A DNA stretch of 64,000 bases from Achromobacter mucicolens (lineage in GTDB: Bacteria > Pseudomonadota > Gammaproteobacteria > Burkholderiales > Burkholderiaceae_B). A model generated the notes under the pieces. It made no database searches and had not been told where the DNA came from. It worked only from the letters and a program-made list of their open reading frames with translations. Below are positions 44,741 to 54,184 of this stretch, one piece after another. A program made the translations under genes and the position numbers. Where the stretch lies: NCBI RefSeq assembly GCF_902859725.1, contig NZ_CADIJP010000003.1:330665-394664 (forward strand), in the 5' to 3' direction. Numbering within the stretch: the stretch's first letter is position 1; each line of letters begins with the position of its first letter.

Positions 44741-45520
44741 ATGACCGCAGACGCTCCCTCCCTGATGCCCGGCGCCACCCTGCCGCCCCGGGCCGCCGAG
44801 TTCCACGCCAGCCGTCCGGCCCGGTCCTTGCTGGACTTGCTGTATGACGGCTTCCTGATGTTGTTCCTGCTCAAGAGCGGACAGGAGCCCACCGACGCCG
44901 CGGCGTTCTCGGCGCGGGTGCAGCAGTTTCTGGCGGACTACGAACGCGCCGCCAAGAAAATGGATATTCCCGCGGAGGACGTGTACGCCACGAAGTATGC
45001 ATTCTGCGCCGCGGTGGATGAGACCGTGCTGAATTCGCAGTTCGCCATTCGCGATGCGTGGATGCTGCAGCCCCTGCAGCTCACCTTGTTCGGCGAACAG
45101 CTGGCCGGCGAGAATTTCTTTGCCCGGCTGGAAGACCTGCGCGCCCAAGGCGCGCCGCGCCTGCAATCGCTTGAGATCTATTACATGTGCCTGTTGCTCG
45201 GCTTTCAGGGCAAGTACCTGATCGAGGGCCAGGAAAAACTCGGCTATCTGACTGCGCGGCTGGGCGACGAGATCGCGCTGCTGCGCGGCAAGCGCACCGG
45301 CTTCGCGCCGCACTGGCCGCTGCCCGACAAGGTGGCGCACACGCTGAAACGCGACGTGCCGCTGTGGTCGATCATGGCTGTCTTTGCGCTGCTCGGCCTG
45401 CTGGCGTTTCTGGGGATGCGCCATTTCCTGAACACCGAGATGCAGACGGCGATGGCGCCGTACCACGACATCGTCAAATTGGGTCCGCGTGCCGCGCACC
45501 TGACGATTTCGCTGCCATAG
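44741..45520 (+). CDS. tssL: T6SS inner-membrane protein TssL (DotU/IcmH)
   Basis: The ATG at 44741 gives 259 residues. The cytoplasmic part has LLDLLYDGFLMLFLLKSGQE, CAAVDETVLNSQF and YYMCLLLGFQGKY, typical of TssL/DotU. A single C-terminal anchor helix follows (SIMAVFALLGLLAFLGMRHF). No peptidoglycan-binding OmpA domain is fused. It works with TssM and TssJ; TssM is not in the window. Confidence 0.93.
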   Translation: MTADAPSLMPGATLPPRAAEFHASRPARSLLDLLYDGFLMLFLLKSGQEPTDAAAFSARVQQFLADYERAAKKMDIPAEDVYATKYAFCAAVDETVLNSQFAIRDAWMLQPLQLTLFGEQLAGENFFARLEDLRAQGAPRLQSLEIYYMCLLLGFQGKYLIEGQEKLGYLTARLGDEIALLRGKRTGFAPHWPLPDKVAHTLKRDVPLWSIMAVFALLGLLAFLGMRHFLNTEMQTAMAPYHDIVKLGPRAAHLTISLP

Positions 45521-45612
45521 CGTCCGGGCCGGCTACCGGCCCCGCTTTCACCCGCCCCCTCCCGGCGCGTGCCCCGCGCCCCGGCTCTGCCGACCGACAT
45601 TCGCCACGTCCT

Positions 45613-48600
45613 ATGAACGCCTTGCCTTCGAACGCCCCGGCCTACTCGTCATTGAACATCGCCACGCTGTCGCAGCAGGCGCGCCTGCTGCGCCTGGACA
45701 CCCCGCTGAACGCCGAACTCGTGGTCGAACACCTGAGCCTGCGCGAAGGCGTGTCGCGCCTGTTCTCGCTGACGCTGGATTGCCTGGCGGCCAGCGCCGA
45801 AGTGGACGTGAGCGCGTTGCTGGGCAAGGAGATCAGCGTCAGCCTGCTGCAGGCCGATGGCGCAATGCGGCGGTGGCATGCGGTGGTGGAAGGGGTGGAC
45901 GCGCTGGGCGCCGACGGCGGGCTGGCGCGTTTCCGCCTGCATGCCGCGCCGTGGATGGCCGCGCTGGCGTTGCGGCGCGACAGCTTTATCTACCAGGACC
46001 TGTCGGTGCAGGACATCGTCAGCGAGGTGTTTTCGGATTATCCCCAGGCCGCGTTCGCCTTTGAATTGAGCCAGGCGCTGGAGCCGCTTGCCGTCTGCAC
46101 GCAGTATCGAGAGTCGGACCTGGCGTTCGTCGAACGCATCCTGGCCGAGGCGGGGCTGAGCTATCGCTTCGAACATCAGCAGGACGACGGCCAGTCTGCC
46201 AGCGGCGGCGCGCGCCACCGCGTGGTGATCTTCGACGCCGACGCCGCGCGTCCGCAGGACCCGGCCTCGCCCTTGCGCTTTCACCGTAGCGACGCGACCG
46301 AAACAAGCGACAGCATCACCCGGTTTGCCGCCCGGCAGGCCGTGCGGCCCAACCGCGTGGCGCGCGCCGCCTGGAACGAGCGCACGCTGAACGCGCACGC
46401 CGCGCAGAGCCAGTCGCAGGTGCAGGTGGAATCGCTGCCCGTCCTTGAAGACTACGACTACGCCGGCCATGGCCGCTATGGCGATGACGACGCGGCCGAG
46501 CAGAGCGCCGCGCGGGCGCTGCGCGCGCATGAATCCGAGGTGGTGCGCTTTGAGGGCGCGGGCACCGCCCGCTCGCTGGCGGCAGGGCACGTGTTCGCGC
46601 TGAGCCAGCACGCACGCTACGCCGAAGGCGGCGGCGGACAGGCCGCCGACGAACTGGGCGGCAACCGTTACGTGGTGCTCGACGTGACGCACGAAGCCAC
46701 GAACAACCTGGGCAGCCAGGCCGCGCAGATGTTGAACACCCCGGACATGGAGCGCGGCACGTATCGCAATGTCTTCGTTGCGCAGCCCGACGCGGCCGCG
46801 TTGATGCCCGCGTGGCGCGCGCGCCCCACGGCGCCGGAAAGCCTGGCTGCCGTGGTCGTCAGCGCGGCCGATGCGCCCATCACCGCCGACCGCGACCTGC
46901 GAGTCAAGGTGCAGTTTCCGTGGCAGCGCGGCGAAAAGCCGCTTCCGGGCGGCCTGCCGCATCGCACGCATGGCGATGCCAGCGGCAATGCGCCCGGCGA
47001 TGACCGCTCGGGCACGTGGCTGCGCGTGGCCAGCGCGCAGGCGGGCCCGAACTGGGGCGCGCATCACCTTCCGCGCGCCGGCACCGAGGTCATCGTTGAA
47101 TTCATCGACGGCGATATCAACCAGCCCGTTGTCGCCGGGCAGCTCTACAACGATGCGGATCTGCCGCCCTGGTCCGCCGGCGAAGACGGCGACGCCAATC
47201 ACGCCGGCGTGTTGAGCGGGTGGCACAGCCAGGGCCTGGATGGCGCGGGCCGCAACCAATGGCTGTTCGACGACACCAAGGGCAAGCTGCGCACACGGCT
47301 GGCCAGTTCCACCGCGGCCACGCAACTTGGGCTGGGCTACCTGGTGGAACAGGATCTGGACGACGCCAGCCGCGGCCAATGGCGCGGCACCGGCTTTGAA
47401 CTGCGCTCGGATGCGTGGACGGTCGTGCGTTCCGGTCAGGGCATGCTGTTGTCGGCCACCGCGCGGGAACAAGGCAAGTCGACGCAAGCCGATGCAGAAG
47501 AGGCCTTGCTGCTGCTGCGCGGCGCGCAGGACGCGTCGCGCCGGTTGAACGACAGCGCGGGCCAGCACAAGGCGCGCCCGCTGGCGGCGTCCGAAGGCTA
47601 CGAGGATCTGCTCAAGGCGCTGGACCCCAAGCTGGAAGGCCGCTACGCCGCTCAGGTGAACGGGCAGGCCGCGGGCAAGGCCGTCGATGGGAAACGCACC
47701 GGCGAGGCCGCCGTCGAGCGCATCAACGGTCCGCATCTGTTGATCGATTCGCCGAACTCGCTGAACCTGGCCACGCCGGCCAGCGCCGTGTTGCACGCGG
47801 GCGAACACCTGCACGCCACGGCGCAGTCCGATGCGCATGTGGCCGCCACGCAAACCTATGCGGCGGTGTCGGCGCGGTCGGCCAGCGTGTTCGCGCAGCA
47901 AGGGGCGATACGCGCGGTTTCGGCGCACGCGCCCGTGTCGCTGCACGCGCACACCGACATTCTGGAAGCCCTGGCGGGGCAAGACATCACCGTCACGTCA
48001 TCGGCCGAAGGCATCGAGATCCTGGGCCAGCAGCGCGTCACCTTGCAGGCAGCGGGCGGCAGCGTCATTCTCGACGGCGCCGATATCGTCTTCAAGGGAC
48101 CGGGGCTGTTTTCGGTCAAGGGCGCCACGCACAACTTCGTCGGCCCCGGCAGCGACGCCGCCGCGCTGCCGGCGCTGCCCAGCACCACGGTCGACGACCC
48201 GCTAATCGTCAGCGCAGAGCTTATCCACAAGGACGGCGCCCTGGCCTCGGCGGCCAAAAAGGCCGGAACCAGCCTGATGGCCGGTTTCGGCGGCGCGGCG
48301 GGTGCGGGCGGGGGCCTGGGCGGATTGGGCGACCTGGCGCCCAGCGGCTTGGGCGAGCTGGGCAAGACGGCCGCCGGCGCGGCCGCCAAGCTCTCGCAAT
48401 TTGCCGGCCAGGCAAACACCTTGGCCGGGCTGGCGAAAAATCCCATGGGCGCGTTGTCGCAGGCGCCGGGCTTGCTCGGCGGCATGGGTTCGACGCCCTC
48501 CGCCGTGGGAGGCTTGCTGAACACGGCCAAGAACACGATGGGCATGGTGTCGCAGGCGCAAGCCATGATCGCCAACCCGATGTCCGCGCTGCCCGCCGCC

Positions 48601-51600
48601 TCCGGCATGCTGGAGTCCATCGCGCCTGGCGCGGGCGGCATGATCGACGGCGCGACGGCAGCCGTTGGCACGGTCTCGAAGGCGGCTGAATGGGTCAAGG
48701 ACCCCACCGCCGCCCTGCCCGCCGCGACCGACATGCTGGCTTCGGCCGCGCCCGAAGGCGCGTCCAAGATGATCACGAGCGCCGCGTCGATCGCGGGACT
48801 GGGCAAGGGTGCAGAGGTAGGTTCGGGCGCGGGACTTGGCGCCGACGGCGGACTGACGAGCGCGGCCGCGACGCCGTCTTTCGCGCCGACGGGGACCGGC
48901 GCTGCGCAATCGGCGGCTGCAGGATCGGCGCCAGCGTCGGCATCAAGCCCGATGACTGCGGCGAGTGCGTCGCCGGCCGCCGACCCGGCAGGCGCAGGCG
49001 CATCGGCTACGGCAGGGACATCGGCAACGGCAGGTGCGTCGGCTACTGCGGGTGCATCGGGAACGGCAGGTGCGTCGGGCACGGCAGGCGCATCGACGCA
49101 GACCACGGCTTCCGCGACCACGGCAACACCGCCATCCGCGGCCCCCTCCGCCGCTTCAGGAACTCCGGCGTCCGCGTCGGCACAGGCCTCGTCACCGGCC
49201 TCGCAATCAGCCTCGGAAACGGCGTTGGGATCGGGATCGGCCGCGACGTCGGAATCCGCCGCGACGTCCGCCCCGCAGGCCACAGCGGCCGCAACGCCTC
49301 CGTCTTCGGCGGCCCCCGCCGCCGCGGCGCCCGCGGCATCGCCCGCAGGCGCCATGGTTGACAACAGTGCGCATCCGGCCAACGGCACCCTGCAAGCGCC
49401 GTCCGCATCCGACGCCGGAACACAAACGCCCACGCTTGCCACGGCAGCGGCCGGCAGCGGCGCCGCGTCTGCAATTCCTTCCCAAGCAAGCGCCAGCGCC
49501 GGCGTGGGAAGTAGCTCCGGCGCGGGCGCGGGCATCGCTTCAGTCGCTGGTGCGGGTGTCGCATCGGGCGCAACCCTGGCAGGCACAGGCATCGCGTCCA
49601 ATGCGTCGCTCGCCGGTGCGGACACCGGCGACGCCTCCAGCATGTTCCTGGCAGATGCGAACCCGGGCATTGCATCCGGCACGTCCTTCACAAGCGCGGA
49701 CGCAGGTATTGCCTCCGGCACGTCCCTTGCAAACGCGGACGCCGGGATTGCCTCCGCCGGGTCGCTCGCAAACGCAGACGCCGGGATAGCCTCCGCAACT
49801 TCCCTCCCAAGCGCGGATGCCGGTATTGCCTCCGCCACTTCCCTCGCAAACACAGACGCCGGTATTGCCTCCGACACGTCCCTCGCAAACACAGACGCCG
49901 GTATTGCCTCCGCCGCGTCCCCCGCAAGCGCGGACGACCGCCTGGTCCCCGGCGTCGTGGCCGCTGGCGCGGATGCGAACATCGCCTCGCCCGCATCTGT
50001 TGCTGGCGCGGACGCTGGCGTTGCGTCTGCCATCGCCACCTCAAGCGCCGGCACGGCCGTCCCGTCCATCGCGTCGGCTGCTGGCGGCGCCGCCGCCTTT
50101 GCTGCTGGCGCAACGGGAGTCGGCATCCCGGCCACGGGCGCGCTGGCTGCCTCGTTGGCGGGCCGCAGCAGTTCGGCGTCCGCAACGATGCCCATCGCGA
50201 CCCAATCGGGATCGGGGTCCGGATCGGCGTTTGACTCGCAAGCGTCCAAGGCAGGCGAGCCCGCTTTCGGCTCGTCCTCGTCAGACGCGTCCACGTCCGC
50301 TACGCAATCCGACGCTGCCGCCCGCTCGCATCTGTCCGCCAGCTCGGGCACGGAAGCGCCCGGCCGCATCGAGGCGGACGCCAGGACGGCGCCGGGCTCG
50401 ACCCACGACGCGCCGCCGTCCGCGTCCATGGCCGCGCAGGGCCACGCCCGTCAGGCTGAGGGATCGGGAGCCGCCATCGGCCTGCTCGCCGCCGTCGCCG
50501 GAACCGTGGCCGCGACGACGTCCCGTCGTACGCACGCCCAGGACGGCGATGACGACACGCAGCACGCGCATGACGGCGACGACGCCACCCAGCACGCGCA
50601 CATCGACCCGACACGTATCGGCGCCGCCGCCGCGGGACTGGCGCCCGCGTTCACGCAAGGATCGACAGCGCAGCATCCGGGCGCGTCGCCTGACGCGCAT
50701 CGCTCGACCGGCCCAGCCCCGCATCTCGATCGCACGGCGGAACGGGACGAGCAGACCACCCACGCGGAACAGACTGCGCGAGACGCGCGCGACTGGCTTG
50801 CGCGCGGCACGTCCGCCCACCGCGAAGGCGGCAGCGACACAGCGTCCGGCGTACACGCAAGCCAGCGTGCCGATGCCCCCGTAGCCACCGGCGCGGCCGC
50901 TGCGCGCGGGTCCATAAACGCCCCCGCTCCTGACGCGGCTGATGCCGCGCAGCAGGACGACACGACCAAGGGGCGCAGCCCGGCTGCGAATGCCGCGCTG
51001 CTCGCGTCCATTGCGGCGGGCGCGGGCAGTCTGCTCGGCGCCACCTCTGCCGCGGCCAGCAGCGTCACGCAAGCGGCGTCCGGCTCGACCGCCGCGCCGG
51101 GCAGTCTGCCCGATGCATTGGCGTTGCCGACTGGCGCGCCCTCCGTTGCCGCGCCGAGCGTGCCGGTCGCGTCTGACGCGGCGATAAGCGGGTTGGCGGT
51201 CTCCTCCGGCGCCACGGACCCGGGCGCTACCCTGGCAGGCGCGCCGTCGCTGCCCGAATCGGCCGGCGTTTTAACCACGCCGCCCTTGTCTGGCGCGGCG
51301 CCGCAAATGCCCGGCTTCGTGCCTGCGTCCGGCGAGAGCCTGCCGCAGGGAACCGGGCTGCCCGGTACGACCGGGGACGATACTTTCGGGCTTCCGAACA
51401 TCGAAGCCTCTCCCAGCCCGTCCGTCGCCGTCGGCGCGGCGGGCGCGGGAGCGGCGGTTGACGCGGCCGCGACAAGCGGCGCCGCGACCTCGACCCTGCC
51501 CGCAGCCACGGGCGGCATCGCCAGCGCGGGCCCGCTCGCGGGAACAGACTCGGTTGCAGGTTCCGCGGGGGCTTCTCCCCGTTTGGCAACTGCCGACGTC

Positions 51601-54141
51601 AGCGAAGGCACGGCGGCAGGCGCCGGAATAGAGACAGGCTCAGCGGATGCAGGCGCAGGGGCAATCCCCGGCGCCGACGCGACCGCAAGTTCAACGAATG
51701 CCTCGGTGGCCTCCGCTCCCATCGGCGCGAATGGTGCGGCCGCGCCGGGCGATTCCGCAGCGGCCAATGGCAGCGCACCGGCAACCGTCACAACGCAAAC
51801 TACCGGCGCGCCCTCCCCGGCGGACGTCGCTTCGACGCAACCGGCCGAGAGCACCGCCCCCATCGCTGGCGGCGGCGCCAGCCCAACGCCTCCCCTCGCC
51901 GCCGGCAACACCACCGGCGCAACGCCGCCCCTGGCCAGCGCAAGCACCGGTGCCGATGCCACCAGCGTAACGCCACCCCTCGCCAGCACCGGCGCCGGTG
52001 CCACCGGCGCAACGCCTCCCCTCGCAACGGCCGGCGCTGCAAGCGCCACGCCGCCCTTTGCGCCGGCCGGAACCACAGCCCCCGCCGCCCCGCCGGACAC
52101 CGTGCTCGGCGCCGAGACCGCGCGCGCGGCGGGCATGGCCGACAGCACACCGGCAACCCGCGCGACGGACCTGTCGGCCGCAGGCGGTGCAGCCGGCGCT
52201 GCCGCGGGCGGAGGTGGCGGCGCCGGGGCGTCCGGCATTGCCGCCGTGGCTGGCGGAGGCACCCTGGCGGCCGTCGCGCAGCAGGCCAGCACCGCCTCCA
52301 CCGTGCTATCTAGCGCCAGCACGCTCGCCAGCGGCGGCGTCAGCGCCAACGTCGGCGCGGCCATCGTGCCCGTCATGACGCAAGCGCTGAACGCGGCGGG
52401 TGACCGCGCCGCCGCGCTGAGTTCAGCCGTGGACACACTGTTCTCGCTGCCCGACGTGAAGCAGGCCAACATTCCCGCCGTGGCCGGCGCCATTCTCAGC
52501 ATGCCGGGCCTGTCGTCCTCGTCGGTGCCGGGCGTCATTGGCGCCATCCTGCAATCGCCCACGCTCGCCACCGAAACGCTGCCGAAGGTGGCCGAGGTGT
52601 TGATGAAGATCCCGGGCGTGGCGGATTCGCCGCTGCCGCAGATCGCGCGGGACGTGCTGGACACGATCGGACTGGGCCCGGTCGCCCGCACGCAGGGCAC
52701 CAATCTGCCTGGCGGCCTGCCCGGCCCGTCGGGCTCCGGGCGTGTGGTGCCCAGCGTCTCCACGTATCGCGGCCGCCAGGATGGCGCGCGCCTGCAATAC
52801 GTCAACCTGGAACGCGCGGACGAACGCTGGAACGACGGCAACGCGTTGACCACCACCGAGCGGCAGACCCGACGCCCGCGAATCCACGTGGAGTTCAACC
52901 GTCCGGGCGCGCACCGCTTCACCATCACCGTCAAGGCCGACGCCGGCAACATCGCCTACTCCAGCCGCGAGCGCGGCCGCCGCGCCAGCTACCAGGAGCC
53001 GCACGCCAACCCGCGCAGCTACGTCACGGACGCCGACGGCACCCGCATCGTCGATGACATCGACCTGCCCGCCGCCGGCCGCAACGTCTACCTGTTCGAG
53101 GTGCGCGACGAACGCGGCCAGCTCATCAAGACGGAGCGCGTCGAGACCGCGCGCCGCCTGTATATCCAGGAAGTGATGTGCATGAGCGCCCGCCCGGCGA
53201 ACCATCTGGCCGACGTGACGCCGGTCACCGCGGAATTCGCGCTGCACGGCATCGACATGATCCAGCTGCCGCGCCTGCAATTCCGCGGCCGCTCGGCGGT
53301 GGATGCGGCGGACAACGTCGACGCGCAGCAGGCGATCATGGACGCCGTGCGCCGCGTGTACGCCACCTCGCCCGGCAAGCAGCGCGAGCCTTACACGCTG
53401 GTGGTGTGCCACGTCGACCGGCTGGCCGCGCCTGGCACCAGCGGCGACATGCGCCTGCCCGTGCCGGCCGGCCCGGGCGGACGCGTGATGACGGTGCCCA
53501 TCGTCAACGACGACCGCACCCTTGCCAGCCTATGGTACGAGTTCGACGACAGCGACGACTGGCTCGTCCACGCCCGGTACATCTACACCGACGCGTCAGG
53601 CGCGGAACGGTCGATTCCCATTCCGCGCCATTTGATGACGCCGCTGCGCGAAAGCTCCGGCGCCGTCTTCTCCGTGAAAGTCGACCTGACCCAGATTTCG
53701 TCAACGCCCCTGAACGGTGTGCTGAACATCCAGTTCAACACGGTCGCCGCCAGCTATGCTGGCCTGGCCATCACCGGCACCAACCTGCTGTTCGTGTCCA
53801 CGCTGGATCCCTACGTCCCTAACTCGCAGGCGTACCTGACGGAAACGCTGGCCCACGAAATGGGCCACCTGCTCGGCATGGTGCCCAGCGGCCCCGATTG
53901 GCCCGGCCTGCGCAACGAAGACTCCTCGGCCGACGATTCCAAGCTGGATCCGCCGCAGTACTTCTACTACAACATGGGAGGACACTGCTACTTTGGCCTG
54001 CCCAACCGGAACGGCCAGTACAGCGATGAGATCGGGCAGTGCGTGATGTACGGCATCACCTGCGCCAACATCCACTTCTGCCCGAGTTGCAGCAAGGCCG
54101 TGCGCAAGGTGGACTGCTCGGAAGGCTGGACCTCATTCTGA
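45613..54141 (+). CDS. vgrG: giant VgrG: spike core, ~1500-residue low-complexity repeat linker, C-terminal metalloprotease-like domain
   Basis: The ATG at 45613 gives 2842 residues; the frame upstream of it is inside tssL. Residues 1-880 are a standard VgrG with gp27-like (RDSFIYQDLSVQDIVSEVF; QYRESDLAFVERILAEAGL), gp5-like (DLRVKVQFPWQRG; GTEVIVEFIDGDINQPVVAG) and DUF2345 parts. About residues 880-2365 are Ala/Ser/Gly/Thr/Pro-rich with several repeat families. The last 480 residues are a folded region with HEMGH at 2748-2752 and CVMYG (Met2812), which resemble a zinc HExxH site and a Met-turn of metzincin-type peptidases. The residue 10 after the first His is Pro rather than the usual His/Asp, so the third ligand is unclear. 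Cys-rich end (CPSC, DCSEG). It is placed directly after tssL, so it is co-expressed with the core machine. It is probably an evolved VgrG effector; P. aeruginosa VgrG2b has a comparable layout but is far shorter. Confidence 0.88.
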   Translation: MNALPSNAPAYSSLNIATLSQQARLLRLDTPLNAELVVEHLSLREGVSRLFSLTLDCLAASAEVDVSALLGKEISVSLLQADGAMRRWHAVVEGVDALGADGGLARFRLHAAPWMAALALRRDSFIYQDLSVQDIVSEVFSDYPQAAFAFELSQALEPLAVCTQYRESDLAFVERILAEAGLSYRFEHQQDDGQSASGGARHRVVIFDADAARPQDPASPLRFHRSDATETSDSITRFAARQAVRPNRVARAAWNERTLNAHAAQSQSQVQVESLPVLEDYDYAGHGRYGDDDAAEQSAARALRAHESEVVRFEGAGTARSLAAGHVFALSQHARYAEGGGGQAADELGGNRYVVLDVTHEATNNLGSQAAQMLNTPDMERGTYRNVFVAQPDAAALMPAWRARPTAPESLAAVVVSAADAPITADRDLRVKVQFPWQRGEKPLPGGLPHRTHGDASGNAPGDDRSGTWLRVASAQAGPNWGAHHLPRAGTEVIVEFIDGDINQPVVAGQLYNDADLPPWSAGEDGDANHAGVLSGWHSQGLDGAGRNQWLFDDTKGKLRTRLASSTAATQLGLGYLVEQDLDDASRGQWRGTGFELRSDAWTVVRSGQGMLLSATAREQGKSTQADAEEALLLLRGAQDASRRLNDSAGQHKARPLAASEGYEDLLKALDPKLEGRYAAQVNGQAAGKAVDGKRTGEAAVERINGPHLLIDSPNSLNLATPASAVLHAGEHLHATAQSDAHVAATQTYAAVSARSASVFAQQGAIRAVSAHAPVSLHAHTDILEALAGQDITVTSSAEGIEILGQQRVTLQAAGGSVILDGADIVFKGPGLFSVKGATHNFVGPGSDAAALPALPSTTVDDPLIVSAELIHKDGALASAAKKAGTSLMAGFGGAAGAGGGLGGLGDLAPSGLGELGKTAAGAAAKLSQFAGQANTLAGLAKNPMGALSQAPGLLGGMGSTPSAVGGLLNTAKNTMGMVSQAQAMIANPMSALPAASGMLESIAPGAGGMIDGATAAVGTVSKAAEWVKDPTAALPAATDMLASAAPEGASKMITSAASIAGLGKGAEVGSGAGLGADGGLTSAAATPSFAPTGTGAAQSAAAGSAPASASSPMTAASASPAADPAGAGASATAGTSATAGASATAGASGTAGASGTAGASTQTTASATTATPPSAAPSAASGTPASASAQASSPASQSASETALGSGSAATSESAATSAPQATAAATPPSSAAPAAAAPAASPAGAMVDNSAHPANGTLQAPSASDAGTQTPTLATAAAGSGAASAIPSQASASAGVGSSSGAGAGIASVAGAGVASGATLAGTGIASNASLAGADTGDASSMFLADANPGIASGTSFTSADAGIASGTSLANADAGIASAGSLANADAGIASATSLPSADAGIASATSLANTDAGIASDTSLANTDAGIASAASPASADDRLVPGVVAAGADANIASPASVAGADAGVASAIATSSAGTAVPSIASAAGGAAAFAAGATGVGIPATGALAASLAGRSSSASATMPIATQSGSGSGSAFDSQASKAGEPAFGSSSSDASTSATQSDAAARSHLSASSGTEAPGRIEADARTAPGSTHDAPPSASMAAQGHARQAEGSGAAIGLLAAVAGTVAATTSRRTHAQDGDDDTQHAHDGDDATQHAHIDPTRIGAAAAGLAPAFTQGSTAQHPGASPDAHRSTGPAPHLDRTAERDEQTTHAEQTARDARDWLARGTSAHREGGSDTASGVHASQRADAPVATGAAAARGSINAPAPDAADAAQQDDTTKGRSPAANAALLASIAAGAGSLLGATSAAASSVTQAASGSTAAPGSLPDALALPTGAPSVAAPSVPVASDAAISGLAVSSGATDPGATLAGAPSLPESAGVLTTPPLSGAAPQMPGFVPASGESLPQGTGLPGTTGDDTFGLPNIEASPSPSVAVGAAGAGAAVDAAATSGAATSTLPAATGGIASAGPLAGTDSVAGSAGASPRLATADVSEGTAAGAGIETGSADAGAGAIPGADATASSTNASVASAPIGANGAAAPGDSAAANGSAPATVTTQTTGAPSPADVASTQPAESTAPIAGGGASPTPPLAAGNTTGATPPLASASTGADATSVTPPLASTGAGATGATPPLATAGAASATPPFAPAGTTAPAAPPDTVLGAETARAAGMADSTPATRATDLSAAGGAAGAAAGGGGGAGASGIAAVAGGGTLAAVAQQASTASTVLSSASTLASGGVSANVGAAIVPVMTQALNAAGDRAAALSSAVDTLFSLPDVKQANIPAVAGAILSMPGLSSSSVPGVIGAILQSPTLATETLPKVAEVLMKIPGVADSPLPQIARDVLDTIGLGPVARTQGTNLPGGLPGPSGSGRVVPSVSTYRGRQDGARLQYVNLERADERWNDGNALTTTERQTRRPRIHVEFNRPGAHRFTITVKADAGNIAYSSRERGRRASYQEPHANPRSYVTDADGTRIVDDIDLPAAGRNVYLFEVRDERGQLIKTERVETARRLYIQEVMCMSARPANHLADVTPVTAEFALHGIDMIQLPRLQFRGRSAVDAADNVDAQQAIMDAVRRVYATSPGKQREPYTLVVCHVDRLAAPGTSGDMRLPVPAGPGGRVMTVPIVNDDRTLASLWYEFDDSDDWLVHARYIYTDASGAERSIPIPRHLMTPLRESSGAVFSVKVDLTQISSTPLNGVLNIQFNTVAASYAGLAITGTNLLFVSTLDPYVPNSQAYLTETLAHEMGHLLGMVPSGPDWPGLRNEDSSADDSKLDPPQYFYYNMGGHCYFGLPNRNGQYSDEIGQCVMYGITCANIHFCPSCSKAVRKVDCSEGWTSF
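49582..50049 (+). repeat. twelve 39-bp (13-residue) tandem repeats in the giant VgrG linker
   Basis: From 49582 the frame repeats every 39 bp with consensus D-A-G-I-A-S-x-x-S-L-A-x-A. Copies at 49660, 49699, 49738, 49777, 49816, 49855 and 49894 are closely similar at the DNA level; the outer copies are diverged. Twelve units fit exactly to 50049. The unit keeps frame, so copy number can change without breaking the protein. Confidence 0.85.
52441..52659 (+). repeat. four ~18-residue helical repeats just before the metalloprotease region
   Basis: The segment reads as four units of about 18 residues: FSLPDVKQANIPAVAGAIL, SMPGLSSSSVPGVIGAIL, QSPTLATETLPKVAEVLM and KIPGVADSPLPQIARDVL. The pattern x-x-P-x-[VL]-x5-P-x-[VI]-x3-[VI]-L suggests short helical hairpins. 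It joins the low-complexity linker to the folded C-terminal region. Confidence 0.65.
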
Positions 54142-54184
54142 CGACGCGCCCCTGATCACCTTCGCCCTCTGAAACGACATCGAC

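Noticed and set aside
49582-50049. Regular 39-bp repeats considered as a CRISPR array
   Set aside because: Repeats are contiguous with no unique spacers, stay in frame and encode a repeated peptide.
47856-50429. Long antisense open frame (857 codons) opposite the giant VgrG linker
   Set aside because: Pro/Ala/Ser-rich shadow of GC-rich repetitive codons. No ribosome binding site or domain; it mirrors the real frame.
50451-52952. Second long antisense frame (833 codons) opposite the giant VgrG linker
   Set aside because: Same composition effect as the neighbouring frame; no recognisable protein features.
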